From positions 1 through 64,000 of the forward strand of contig JADLFX010000105.1 in the NCBI GenBank assembly GCA_020849665.1: a DNA stretch of 64,000 nt, read 5' to 3'. The notes under the pieces were generated by a model, which made no database searches, was not told the origin of the DNA, and saw only the letters and a list, made by a program, of their open reading frames with translations. This stretch comes from Planctomycetota bacterium. GTDB taxonomy: Bacteria; Planctomycetota; UBA1135; UBA2386. Made by a program: the position numbers and the translations under genes. This document shows positions 19,266 through 28,361 of this stretch, in pieces. Every line of letters starts with the position of its first letter. The stretch's first letter is position 1.

Positions 19266-19820
19266 ATGGCCATGTTCCTGACCAGCATCCGCGTCGCCGT
19301 ACTCACCCTCCTGATCTGCGCCTGCGGCTACCCGGCGTTGATCCTCGGCATCGCCCAGGCGTTCACGCCCGGGACCGCCAACGGCTCGCTGCTGCAGCGA
19401 TCCGACGGGACGATCGTGGGCAGCCGCCTGCTGGCGCAGGCGTTCACGCAGCCGCGCTACTTCTGGCCCAGGCCCTCGGCCGTGGGCTACAACGCGGCGG
19501 GTGCCGGCGGAAGCAACAAGTCGCCGACCAGCGCGGACCTGATCGAGCGGGCGCAGCAGACGGTGGCCGCCTACGGCGCCACGCCGCAGAACCCCCTGCC
19601 CGCCGACTTGGCCGCCGCGTCCGGCGGTGGTCTCGATCCGCACGTCACGGAGCGTAGCGCCCTCTACCAGGTAGCGCGGGTCGCCGCGGCGCGCGAACGG
19701 ACGCCGCTGGAGGTAGAGTCCCTGGTCCGCCGGCACGCGTTCGCTCCCGGTGGTTTGCTGTCCTCTGCTCGTCTGGTGAACGTGCTGGAGCTGAACCTCG
19801 CGCTCGACCAGATGCGGTAG
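19266..19820 (+). CDS. kdpC: K+-transporting ATPase subunit KdpC
   Basis: A 184-residue subunit with one N-terminal membrane helix (SIRVAVLTLLICACGYPALI) and a periplasmic domain that works with KdpA and KdpB in K+ import. Family motifs are present: ANGSLL, GSRLLAQAFTQPRYFWPRPSA, GYNAAGAGGSNKSPTS, LDPHVT and ARVAAAR. ATG 19266 follows an AGAGGTGATCC ribosome-binding site. kdpD starts 17 bases downstream. Confidence 0.95.
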   Translation: MAMFLTSIRVAVLTLLICACGYPALILGIAQAFTPGTANGSLLQRSDGTIVGSRLLAQAFTQPRYFWPRPSAVGYNAAGAGGSNKSPTSADLIERAQQTVAAYGATPQNPLPADLAAASGGGLDPHVTERSALYQVARVAAARERTPLEVESLVRRHAFAPGGLLSSARLVNVLELNLALDQMR

Positions 19821-19837
19821 GCGGCGCCGGCTCTGGC

Positions 19838-22585
19838 ATGACCTCCAGCGAGAACGACCGACCCGACCCCGATCGGCTGCTCGCCGACCTGCAGGAGGAC
19901 GAGCGGCGCCGGCAGCGGGGCCGGCTCAAGATCTATCTGGGTGCCGCGCCAGGAGTCGGCAAGACGTTCGCGATGCTGGCCGCGGGCCAGCGGCTCGCTG
20001 CGCAGGGCGTGGACGTCGTGATCGGACTGGTCGAGACCCATGGTCGGTCCGAGACCCAGGTCATGGCGCGCGGCATCGAGACGCTGCCTCGGCGGGTGGT
20101 CGAGTATCGCGGCACGACCTTGACCGAGTTCGATCTGGACGCGGCGTTGCGCCGCAAGCCGGCTCTGCTCCTCCTCGACGAGCTGGCGCACACGAACGCA
20201 CCGGGGTCGCGCTACGAGAAGCGCCACCAGGACGTGCGCGCGCTCCTGGAGGCCGGCATCGACGTGCAGACGACGGTCAACATCCAGCATGTCGAGAGCC
20301 TGAACGACGTGGTCGCCCGCATCACCGGCATCACCGTGCGGGAGACCGTGCCCGACTCGATCTTCGAGGAGACCGACGAGGTCGAGCTCGTGGATCTGGC
20401 GCCCGACGTGCTGCTCGAGCGCCTGCGGGCCGGCAAGGTCTATGTGCCCGAAGCGGCACGCGCGGCGATCGACTCGTTCTTCCGGCGTAGCAACCTGAGC
20501 GCGCTGCGCGAGCTGGCGCTGCGCCATACGGCGCAGCTCGTCGACCGCCGGCGTCGCGAGGACCGGCAGATGCAGGGTGCGGGCCGGCTGCGCGGGCCGA
20601 GCGAGCGGATCCTGGTGTGCGTCGGTCCGAGTCCGCTCTCGGCCCGCCTGGTGCGCGCGGCACACCGCATGGCCGCGGTGACACGCAGCGAACTCCTCGC
20701 GGTGTTCGTCGCGACCCCGGCGGCCGCCCGGCGCCTGTCCGCCAGCGCGCGCGACCGCGTGGTGCAGAACCTCCGGCTGGCCGCATCGCTCGGCGCCCGC
20801 ACGGCCACGATCGAGGGTGACGACCCCGCGCGGGCCATCGTCGAGTTCGCGGGCAAGCACGACGTCACGCGCATCGTCGTGGGCAAGACCGGGCGGAGCC
20901 GCCTGCACGAGATCCTGTTCGGCTCGTTCACGATGGCGGTGATCCGCGCCAGTCACGACATCGACGTGTTCGTGATCCGTGGCGAAGCGGAGGACGAGGC
21001 CAGTCCGCGCGCCGAGGCGCCGGCGGCGCCACCGGTTCGGTGGCGTGACGTCTGGCGGCCCTACGCGGCCGCGCTCGGCTACACGTGCGGATCCGTCCTG
21101 GCGGCGTGGTTGGTCTTCGCGCCGCCCGACCTGTCCGCCGAGGCCCTGATCCTGATCCTCGGGGTGGTGCTGACGGCATCGCACTGCGGCCGCTGGCCGT
21201 CGGTGCTCTCCGCGCTGCTCAGTGCGCTGGCGTTCAACTTCCTGCTGATCGAGCCGCGGTTCTCGTTCGCGGTGACCGCCCCGTCGTATCTCTTCGCGTT
21301 CGTGGTCATGATCGTCGTCGGCGTCACCCTGAGTTCGTTGGTCGCCGCGGTGCGCGAGCGTGCGGAGGCGGCGCGCCGCCGCGAAGCGGAGGTGACCGCG
21401 CTGCACTCGCTGATGCGCGAACTGGCGGACGCGTCGACCGTGGAGGAGATCGGCCGCTCGGTGCTGGGACACCTGCGCGACGTCGTGGCAGCGGACCTGG
21501 CCATGCTGGTGGCCGCGCCTGGCGAGGTGATCGGAGCGGCGAGCCTGGTGGCCACGCATGGCCGCACCGACTGGCTGGGCGTGGACGAGATGGCCGTGGC
21601 CCGCTGGTGCTGGGATCACGGCAAGGCCGCCGGCGCCGGCACGAACAACCTGCCTGGCACCCGGGCGCTCTTCGTGCCGCTGGCGTCGCGCCGCGGGAAG
21701 GAGGCGGTGCTCGGTCTGCATCGCCCGGAGACGGCGCCGCCCCTCACGCCAGAGCAGCGGCTCCTGCTCGACACGTTCGTGGAGCAGGCCGCCCAGGCAT
21801 TCGAGCGGGTGGGAATGACCGAGGAGCGCCACCGGGCGCAGCAGGAGGTCGAAACGGAGCGAGTGCGGAGCGCGCTGCTGGCCACGGTGTCGCACGACCT
21901 GCGCACGCCGCTGACGACGATCACGGGGGCGGCCAGCAGCCTCGTGCACGAGGGCTCCCGGCACTCCGAGGAAGCGCGCAAGGAACTGGCCGGCAGCATC
22001 CTTGCCCAGGCCAGCCGCCTGAACGACCTGATCCAGAACCTCACCTTCGCCACGCGGCTGGAATCGGGCGACATCCGCCTGAACCGCGAATGGACGAGCA
22101 TCGAGGACGTGATCGGCGCCGCGCTGAGACGCGCTCCCCTGCAGGAGCACGAACTCGCCGTCGACGTCACGCCGCGGCTCCCGCTGGTCGAGGCTGACGC
22201 GGTACTGCTCGAGCAGGCGCTCTACAACCTGCTCGAGAACGCCGCGCGGCACACCCCCAAGGGGACGAGGGTGACCCTGCGCGCATGGGTCCAGGATGCC
22301 GGCGTCGTGGTCGAAGTCAGCGACGAGGGCCCGGGCATCGAGGCCAGCGAGCGTGCCCGCGTGTTTCGCCGCTTCGTGCGCGGTCCGCACAGCGTGGGCA
22401 TGGGACTTGGTCTCGCCATCTGCGAGGGGATCGTGAAGGCGCACGGTGGCCGGATCTGGATCGAGCCGAGCCAGGTCCGGGGGTTGGCCATCCGCGTGCT
22501 CCTGCCCTTGCCGCCGGAGCAGCCCCGCCTGCCAGAGGAGGGTGAGGTGGTGACACCCACGCCAGGTGCGGAGCGGGCGCCATGA
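19838..22585 (+). CDS. kdpD: Osmosensitive K+ sensor histidine kinase KdpD
   Basis: A 915-residue sensor kinase for the Kdp system. The N-terminal KdpD domain has Walker A in YLGAAPGVGKTFAML (about residues 30-45) and LDELAHTNAPGSRYEKRHQD. A universal-stress-protein-like domain follows (ILVCVGPSPLSARLVRAAHR to about residue 380). Four closely spaced membrane helices lie around residues 410-500 (ALGYTCGSVLAAWLVFAPP, LSALAFNFLLIEPRF, YLFAFVVMIVVGVTLSSLVA). A GAF-like segment leads to the dimerisation helix with His686 in VSHDLRTPLTTITG, then ATPase boxes LLENAARHTPKG, DEGPGI and GMGLGLAICEGIVKAHGG. The kdpE start overlaps its stop by 4 bases. A C-terminal extension of about 20 residues is proline-rich. 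Confidence 0.95.
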   Translation: MTSSENDRPDPDRLLADLQEDERRRQRGRLKIYLGAAPGVGKTFAMLAAGQRLAAQGVDVVIGLVETHGRSETQVMARGIETLPRRVVEYRGTTLTEFDLDAALRRKPALLLLDELAHTNAPGSRYEKRHQDVRALLEAGIDVQTTVNIQHVESLNDVVARITGITVRETVPDSIFEETDEVELVDLAPDVLLERLRAGKVYVPEAARAAIDSFFRRSNLSALRELALRHTAQLVDRRRREDRQMQGAGRLRGPSERILVCVGPSPLSARLVRAAHRMAAVTRSELLAVFVATPAAARRLSASARDRVVQNLRLAASLGARTATIEGDDPARAIVEFAGKHDVTRIVVGKTGRSRLHEILFGSFTMAVIRASHDIDVFVIRGEAEDEASPRAEAPAAPPVRWRDVWRPYAAALGYTCGSVLAAWLVFAPPDLSAEALILILGVVLTASHCGRWPSVLSALLSALAFNFLLIEPRFSFAVTAPSYLFAFVVMIVVGVTLSSLVAAVRERAEAARRREAEVTALHSLMRELADASTVEEIGRSVLGHLRDVVAADLAMLVAAPGEVIGAASLVATHGRTDWLGVDEMAVARWCWDHGKAAGAGTNNLPGTRALFVPLASRRGKEAVLGLHRPETAPPLTPEQRLLLDTFVEQAAQAFERVGMTEERHRAQQEVETERVRSALLATVSHDLRTPLTTITGAASSLVHEGSRHSEEARKELAGSILAQASRLNDLIQNLTFATRLESGDIRLNREWTSIEDVIGAALRRAPLQEHELAVDVTPRLPLVEADAVLLEQALYNLLENAARHTPKGTRVTLRAWVQDAGVVVEVSDEGPGIEASERARVFRRFVRGPHSVGMGLGLAICEGIVKAHGGRIWIEPSQVRGLAIRVLLPLPPEQPRLPEEGEVVTPTPGAERAP

Positions 22586-23313
22586 CAGGGCCCGCGCCGC
22601 ACATCCTGGTGGTCGAGGACGAGGCGCCGATCCAGGCCTTCCTGCGTGCGACGCTGGTCGCGCACGGCTACCGGTGCACTGCGGTCGGTACGGCGCGCGA
22701 GGCGCTGATGCAGGTCACCGCGCAACCCCCGGACGTGGTGCTCCTGGACCTGGGCCTTCCGGACGGGGACGGTCTCGGCGTGGCGCGGCAGATCCGCGAG
22801 TGGTCCACGGTGCCGGTGATCGTGATCTCCGCGCGCGGCCAGGAACGCGACAAGGTCGCTGCGCTCGACATGGGCGCCGACGACTACCTGACCAAGCCAT
22901 TCGGCGTGCCCGAGATGCTGGCGCGGATCCGGGTGGCGCTGCGGCATGCGGCGCGGAAGGACGCCACCCCCCCTGCGGTCCAGACCTGGGGCGGCGGCGG
23001 CCCCGAAGGCTTCCGGGTCGATCTCCCGCGCCGGCTGGTCTTCCGCCGCCGGGCCGGCGTGGAGGGCGAAGTCCGCCTGACGCCGACCGAGTTCCGGCTG
23101 CTGGCCATGTTCGTCCGGCACAACGGCAAGGTGCTTACCCACGCCGAGATCCTGAAGGAGGTCTGGGGACCCGTGCACGCCGGCGAGGTCGCCTATCTGC
23201 GCGTGTACGTGGGTCAGCTGCGCCAGAAGCTGGAGGCCGTACCGTCGCTGCCGCGCTGGTTGCTCACCGAACCAGGCGTCGGCTATCGACTGGTCGAGAG
23301 CGACGCCGAGTGA
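22582..23313 (+). CDS. kdpE: OmpR-family response regulator KdpE
   Basis: A 243-residue two-component regulator, partner of KdpD, expected to activate the kdp genes when K+ is low. The receiver domain (residues 1-125) has the acidic pocket VEDE, phosphoacceptor Asp56 in VVLLDLGLPDGDG, the conserved Ser in VIVISARG and Lys in DDYLTKPFG. The winged-helix domain (about 145-240) carries LTPTEFRLLAMFVRHNGKVL and YLRVYVGQLRQKLE. Translational coupling to kdpD is indicated by the ATGA overlap. The family length is about 230. Confidence 0.94.
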   Translation: MTGPAPHILVVEDEAPIQAFLRATLVAHGYRCTAVGTAREALMQVTAQPPDVVLLDLGLPDGDGLGVARQIREWSTVPVIVISARGQERDKVAALDMGADDYLTKPFGVPEMLARIRVALRHAARKDATPPAVQTWGGGGPEGFRVDLPRRLVFRRRAGVEGEVRLTPTEFRLLAMFVRHNGKVLTHAEILKEVWGPVHAGEVAYLRVYVGQLRQKLEAVPSLPRWLLTEPGVGYRLVESDAE

Positions 23314-23386
23314 CGGCCGGCCGCGGGCGCATTCTTCGGGGCGCGGCACCCCGGCGCGGCTCGGGCCCGACTCCGGCTGCAGCGGT

Positions 23387-25171
23387 TCATCCCACCCGGT
23401 GCAGCATCCTCGCGTAGAGCCCTCCGCGCGCCAGGAGGCTCGCGTGATCGCCGTCTTCGACGATGCGGCCGCGCTGCAGCACCACGATCCGGTCGGCGCG
23501 CTGGACGGTGGAGAGCCGGTGGGCCACCACCAAGGAGGTCCGGCCCTGCAGCAGCACGCGCAGGCCCTCCTGGATGCGCGCCTCGCTGGCCGTGTCGATG
23601 TTGGCGGTGGCCTCGTCGAGGATCAGGACGTCGGGATCGTGGGCGATGGCGCGGGCGAACGAGAGCAGCTGGCGTTCGCCCTGGCTGAACGTGGCGCCAC
23701 GCTCCTCGACCTTCGCGTGCAGGCCGTCCGGCAGGCGCTGCACGAACTCCCAGGCGCCCACGGCACGCAGCGCCGCCTCGGCCTTGGCCTCCGGGATCGC
23801 CGGATCGAAGAGGCGCACGTTGTCGAGCACCGTGCCGGTGAACAGGAACACGTCCTGCTGCACCACGGCGATCCGCCGGCGCAGCGCGGTGAGGTCCAGG
23901 TCGCGCAGGTCCACGCCGTCGAGCAGCACGCGGCCGGAGTCGGGGTCACGCAGGCGCGAGAGCAGCGAGAGCAGCGTGGTCTTGCCGGCGCCGGTGGGTC
24001 CGACCACGGCCACCACCTGCCCCTGGGCGATCGCGAGATCGATGTCCTGCAGGACCGGCATGCCCTCGCGGTAGGCGAACCACACGTGTTCGAAGCGCAG
24101 CGCCGCCGGACCCTTGGCCGTGGGCCTGGGTGCCGCGGGCAGGCGGAGGTCGGGCGGCCGGTCGAGGATCTGGAAGATGCGTTCGCTGCTGCTGAACGCG
24201 CTCTGCAGGACGTTGTACTTCTCGCCCAGCTCGCGGATCGGATCGGTCAGCTTGTTGTAGAGCAGCCAGAACTGGCCGAACGCGCCCACGCTGAGCGTGC
24301 CCTCGAGGAGGTGCTGGCCCCCGAACCAGAGGATCCCGGCCTGGGAGGCGCGGAGCACGAAATCCATCACCGAGAAGAAGAGCGAGAAGCTCACCACGGT
24401 GTCGATCCACGCGCCCTGGGTGGCGCGGTTGAGCTCGTGGTAGTGGCCGCGGACCGCGTCCTCCTGCAGGAAGACGCGCGTGGTGCGCATGCCGCCCACG
24501 GCCTCGGCGGTGAACGCGTTCTGGCGGGCCAGGCGTGTGCGCACGCGGCGGTAGGCGTCGCGCGCGAAGCGGCGGAAGAGGAGGCTGATGCCGACGACCA
24601 CGGGCGTCACCGCGAGCGTGTAGAGCGCCAGCACCGGGTCGATCCAGAACAGCGCGGCCAGGATGCCGACGATCTTCAGCAGGTCGAAGAGCGACTGCAG
24701 GACGCCGGTGGCGATCAGCTCGTTGAGGTTCTCGACGTCGGAGGTGACGCGGGTGACCAGCTTGCCGGCGGGGTTGGTCTCGAAGAAGCGTGGGCCGAGG
24801 CCCAGCACGTGCTCGAAGAGCCGGCTGCGCACGTCGCGGATAACGCGCTGGCCGCACCACGTGGTGACCAGGGCATAGGCGTAGCCGAGCCCGGCCCCGA
24901 GCAGCGTGACGGCGAGGTACGCCGCGCCGAGCCACCAGATCGTCGCGCGGTCCACGCTGCGTCCGGCCACGGCGTCGGCCACCGGTCCGTCGAGGGTGAG
25001 CCGCAGGACGTAGGGTCCGGCGAGCTCGACGGCGAACGAGACCGCGAGGATGCCGATCGCCACCAGGAAGCCGGCGCGGTACGGCCGCACGAACGGCCAC
25101 AGGCGCCGCAGGTGGGTCAGGTCGAGCGCGGTGCCCAGCGCCTCCTCCTGGTAGCCGCGGAACTCGACCAT
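23387..25171 (-). CDS. ABC exporter half-transporter, canonical ATP site (MdlB-like)
   Basis: A 594-residue fusion of a six-helix membrane domain (about residues 20-320) and an ABC ATPase. Walker A is VGPTGAGKTTL; the signature loop reads TFSQGERQLLSFARA; Walker B is DVLILDEATANID with the catalytic Glu present; the switch His is in LVVAHRLSTVQ. The start ATG (25171-25169) shares one base with the stop of the upstream gene (TGATG), so it is translationally coupled; the frame is open 17 codons further but that would overlap the neighbour more. Together with the next gene it probably forms a heterodimeric exporter of the MdlAB/TM287-288 type for a lipid or drug-like substrate; the substrate is unknown. 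Confidence 0.88.
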   Translation of the reverse strand: MVEFRGYQEEALGTALDLTHLRRLWPFVRPYRAGFLVAIGILAVSFAVELAGPYVLRLTLDGPVADAVAGRSVDRATIWWLGAAYLAVTLLGAGLGYAYALVTTWCGQRVIRDVRSRLFEHVLGLGPRFFETNPAGKLVTRVTSDVENLNELIATGVLQSLFDLLKIVGILAALFWIDPVLALYTLAVTPVVVGISLLFRRFARDAYRRVRTRLARQNAFTAEAVGGMRTTRVFLQEDAVRGHYHELNRATQGAWIDTVVSFSLFFSVMDFVLRASQAGILWFGGQHLLEGTLSVGAFGQFWLLYNKLTDPIRELGEKYNVLQSAFSSSERIFQILDRPPDLRLPAAPRPTAKGPAALRFEHVWFAYREGMPVLQDIDLAIAQGQVVAVVGPTGAGKTTLLSLLSRLRDPDSGRVLLDGVDLRDLDLTALRRRIAVVQQDVFLFTGTVLDNVRLFDPAIPEAKAEAALRAVGAWEFVQRLPDGLHAKVEERGATFSQGERQLLSFARAIAHDPDVLILDEATANIDTASEARIQEGLRVLLQGRTSLVVAHRLSTVQRADRIVVLQRGRIVEDGDHASLLARGGLYARMLHRVG

Positions 25172-26970
25172 CAGGATTCGCCCCCGCCTTCCAGCGCCTG
25201 ATGTTCCTGCTGGCGCCGCCACATCTCGGCGTACCAGCCGCCGCGCTGCACCAGTTCGCGATGCGTGCCACGTTCGACCACGCGCCCCTGGTCGAGGACC
25301 AGGATCAGGTCGGAGTCCTCGACCGCGGTGAGGCGGTGCGAAGCCACGATCATGGTGCGACCGCGCCGCGCCCGCCGCAGCCGGTCCAGGATCGTGGTCT
25401 CGGTGGAGTAGTCCACCGCGGAGAGCGTGTCGTCGAGCACCAGGGCAGCCCGATTGGCGGCCAGGGCCCGTGCCAGGGAGACCCGCTGCTTCTGGCCGCC
25501 GGAGAGCGTGATGCCGCGCTCGCCGACCACGGCCTCCAGGCCCCCCTGGATCTGCTCCAGGTCGCGGTCGAGGGCGGAGGCCTCCACCGCGGCCAGCACC
25601 TCCAGGTCGTCGCCGGCCGCTGCCTCGGTGGCGCTGACGCCGAACCGCACGTTGCCCGCGATCGTGTCGCTGAACAGGAACGGATCCTGGGGCGCCAGGG
25701 CGAACGTCGCGCGCAGCACCGCGGGGTCAAGGTCGAGGACGTCGTGGCCGTCGACGCGGACGGTGCCGGCGGGAGGGTCGTAGAGGCGCAGCAGGAGGGC
25801 GAGCAGCGTGGACTTGCCCGAGCCGACCGGGCCCACGAGACCCAGCTTGGCGCCGGGTTCGAGAGCGAAGCTCACGCCCGCCAGCGCGGGATGCTCCTGC
25901 CCGGGATAGCGGAAGGTCAGGTCCTGCACCGTCACCTGGCCGCGCAGCACCGGCCGCGCGCCGCCGCTCGGCTCGGGCGGCGTCTCGAACACCTCCTCGA
26001 TCCGCTCGGCGGCGGCCACGGCGCGATGGAAGGTGGCCAGGATCCAGCCCATGGAGATCAGCGGCCAGACCATCGCCTGCATCAGCAGCACGAACTCGAG
26101 CAGGTCGCTGGCCCCCAGGCTGCTGCGGGTGGCGGCGGCGGCGCCCAGCACCACCACGCCGACCACCACGAGGTTCCGGAACGTGTGCACGAAGAGGTCG
26201 ATCGCGGCGCGGAACCGCGTCAGGCGCAGGTTGCGCTGCAGGTACTCCTCGCCCAGCGTCCGCATCGTGCCGGCCTGCGCGTCCGTGCGCGCGAAGTTCA
26301 TCAGCACCCGCACTCCGGCGAAGTCCTCGGCGGCGCGCTGGGAGATCGCGCCGATCGCCTCCTGCACCAGGCGGCTCATCCTGCCGATGCGCGGCATGAG
26401 CACCGCCATCGCCCCCAGCATCGCGGCCGAGCAGGCCAGCGTGACCAGGGCCATCGGCACGGAGATCTGCGCCATCCGCACGAATCCGCCGGGCACGATC
26501 AGGAGCGCCAGGCCGCCATGCAGCAGCGCCGGTCCCACGACGAAGCGCACGAGCTCGACGTCCTGGGTGAGCCGGCTGATCAGATCGCCGGTGCGCGCCC
26601 GGTCGAACCAGGCCGCGGGCAGGCGCACGAGATGCGCCATCAGGTCGTCCTTGAGGCGCGTCTCGACGTAGCGCGAGGCGGTCACCAGCCGTTCCCGTGC
26701 CAGGTACTTGGCCAGCGCCTCGGCCAGGGCGACGCCGGCCAGGGTGAGCACGATCCAGGTCAACCGGGCCAAGCCCTCGCCCCGCCCCGCGGCCTCGCCG
26801 CCCGCCGCCCCGATCTCCTGGACCACGCCCACGCCGTCCGCCACCAGGGCCGGCATCCACAGGGTCAGGGCCGCGGAGACGGGGATGCCGAGGGCGCCGA
26901 GGAAGACCGCCCCGCGATGGGCGCGCAACAGGCCGAAGGCCCGGCGGAAGCGGCGGAACGTGGCGAACAC
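25171..26970 (-). CDS. ABC exporter half-transporter, degenerate ATP site (MdlA-like)
   Basis: A half-transporter of about 599 residues encoded upstream of, and coupled to, its partner. The membrane domain (residues 10-310) is followed by Walker A LVGPVGSGKSTLLALL, signature LSGGQKQRVSLARAL, and Walker B AALVLDDTLSAVD. The catalytic Glu after Walker B is Asp, as in E. coli MdlA, marking the degenerate site of heterodimeric exporters. The start is uncertain: GTG at 26970 precedes the first conserved part (VFATFRRFRRAFGLLRAHRG) with AAGG just before it, but the frame is open up to 27117 with arginine-rich sequence that looks non-coding. The gene is divergent from the pilin-like cluster starting at 27147. 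Confidence 0.82.
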   Translation of the reverse strand: MFATFRRFRRAFGLLRAHRGAVFLGALGIPVSAALTLWMPALVADGVGVVQEIGAAGGEAAGRGEGLARLTWIVLTLAGVALAEALAKYLARERLVTASRYVETRLKDDLMAHLVRLPAAWFDRARTGDLISRLTQDVELVRFVVGPALLHGGLALLIVPGGFVRMAQISVPMALVTLACSAAMLGAMAVLMPRIGRMSRLVQEAIGAISQRAAEDFAGVRVLMNFARTDAQAGTMRTLGEEYLQRNLRLTRFRAAIDLFVHTFRNLVVVGVVVLGAAAATRSSLGASDLLEFVLLMQAMVWPLISMGWILATFHRAVAAAERIEEVFETPPEPSGGARPVLRGQVTVQDLTFRYPGQEHPALAGVSFALEPGAKLGLVGPVGSGKSTLLALLLRLYDPPAGTVRVDGHDVLDLDPAVLRATFALAPQDPFLFSDTIAGNVRFGVSATEAAAGDDLEVLAAVEASALDRDLEQIQGGLEAVVGERGITLSGGQKQRVSLARALAANRAALVLDDTLSAVDYSTETTILDRLRRARRGRTMIVASHRLTAVEDSDLILVLDQGRVVERGTHRELVQRGGWYAEMWRRQQEHQALEGGGES

Positions 26971-27146
26971 CTTGGCGGTCTGCTGGAGGGGGAGCGCGGC
27001 GGAGTGGCCAAGAATGCGACAGCCGGGCTGTCCAGGAAAGGGACGAGTCCGTGCCGATCGTTCCGGTCCACGACGCCGCCTGCCGATAGAGCGAGGCGAG
27101 TGGCTCCACCGGCGCACGCCCGGGGTGCCGCTCCGGAGGGATGCAG

Positions 27147-28358
27147 ATGCACCGGAACGATCCTCGTCCTGGCAGGGCCTCGGCGCAGCGCGGCACCGCG
27201 CTGATCCTGGCGATGCTGTTCACCATCATCGTCGCCGGGCTGGTGGTGACCGGCACGCTGGTGCTCCGCTCGCACCAGACCAAGACCGACACCAGCTTCC
27301 GTCTCTATGGCCAGGCCGCGCAGTTCGCGCGCGCAGGCCTGGTCGAGGCGCTCGGCTGGTGCCGTCGCCAGACCTCCCAGCCGGTGACGACATTCGCCCC
27401 GCAGCGCGACACGCTGGCCAGCCCTCCCGTGCTCGACACCGACGATCCGGACATCGGGATCGTGCGCGAGTTCGAGATCAGCGGGCAGATCTGGGGCCGC
27501 TACGAGGTGTGGAAGCGGTGGGACACGGATCCCGACCCGCAGCGCCTGGCGTTCCGCCAGCAGTTCCAGATGGAGGACATCTCCGGCGAGCGCGGCGCGG
27601 CCGGCGTGGGCAGCGTCTGGCTCGTGCGCAGCATCGGCTACGTGTACCGGCGCGTCGACCCCGGGTTCGCCTACAACGTGGCGCCCAACTCGGTCCTGGG
27701 CAAGGAGATCCTCGAGACCGAGCTGCGGCGGCTGGTGCTGGCGCCTCCCGGCGCGGCAGCGATCTGCGTGCGCAACGGTGCCTCGGCCAGCACCAACAGC
27801 CGCGCACGCGTGCAGGGCAACGGCGGTGCCGGCATCTACTACCGCGCCGGCACAGGTGCGCCCACCGTGGCTGCCGGGTCCGTGATCGGTTCGCCCGCGC
27901 TGTCCAGCAACGCGAGCTACGACGACGCGGTGCGCGCGGTGTTCGGCGTGACCGAGGACGAGCTGCGCTCGCTGGCCGACGACCGCATCACCTCGGCCGG
28001 CGCGTTCCCGAGCCCGATCCCCTCGAAGACCCTGTACTTCGCCGAAGTGCCGACGCTCAGCTTCACCGCCGCCAAGCCGCTGCGCGGCGACTCGATCGTC
28101 TACGTCCGCGGCAACGTCGACATCGCGGCGGGCAGCAACTCGTTCTTCAGCGGATTCCTGTACGTGGATGGCAACGTCACCTTCCGGGCGCCGCTGCAGT
28201 TCAACGGCGCGCTGGTCGTCACGGGCTCGGTCAGCGTGACCGGCGTGTCGGACTTCTGCGACGTCATCTACGACGAGACCGTGCTCAGCAGCCTGCGCAC
28301 GGAGATCGGGCAGTACCGGCTCTCGGGTGCGATCCGCACCGTGCACAAGGGGGAGTAA
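27147..28358 (+). CDS. PilX-like minor pilin, first gene of pilin-like cluster
   Basis: A 403-residue protein with a PilX-like N-terminus: a short basic leader ending in RG, then a membrane helix (TALILAMLFTIIVAGLVVTG). Unlike classical pilins it lacks Glu5 after the processing site. The central region is globular with no domain I recognise. Residues about 310-380 contain regular short strands (SIVYVRGNVDIAAGSNSFFS, GFLYVDGNVTFRAPLQ, ALVVTGSVSVTG), resembling a beta-helix of the bactofilin type. ATG 27147 is preferred to the in-frame ATG 27141 because GGAGGG at 27135-27140 abuts the first ATG but lies 6 bases before the second. It leads a three-gene cluster and is separated by 3 bases from the next gene. 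Confidence 0.65.
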   Translation: MHRNDPRPGRASAQRGTALILAMLFTIIVAGLVVTGTLVLRSHQTKTDTSFRLYGQAAQFARAGLVEALGWCRRQTSQPVTTFAPQRDTLASPPVLDTDDPDIGIVREFEISGQIWGRYEVWKRWDTDPDPQRLAFRQQFQMEDISGERGAAGVGSVWLVRSIGYVYRRVDPGFAYNVAPNSVLGKEILETELRRLVLAPPGAAAICVRNGASASTNSRARVQGNGGAGIYYRAGTGAPTVAAGSVIGSPALSSNASYDDAVRAVFGVTEDELRSLADDRITSAGAFPSPIPSKTLYFAEVPTLSFTAAKPLRGDSIVYVRGNVDIAAGSNSFFSGFLYVDGNVTFRAPLQFNGALVVTGSVSVTGVSDFCDVIYDETVLSSLRTEIGQYRLSGAIRTVHKGE

Positions 28359-28361
28359 ACC

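Noticed and set aside
19664-22444. A 926-codon minus-strand frame over kdpD
   Set aside because: Antisense to kdpD, whose domains are complete and convincing.
27141-27146. ATG 27141 as the start of the PilX-like gene
   Set aside because: The Shine-Dalgarno sequence directly abuts it; the ATG six bases later has correct spacing.
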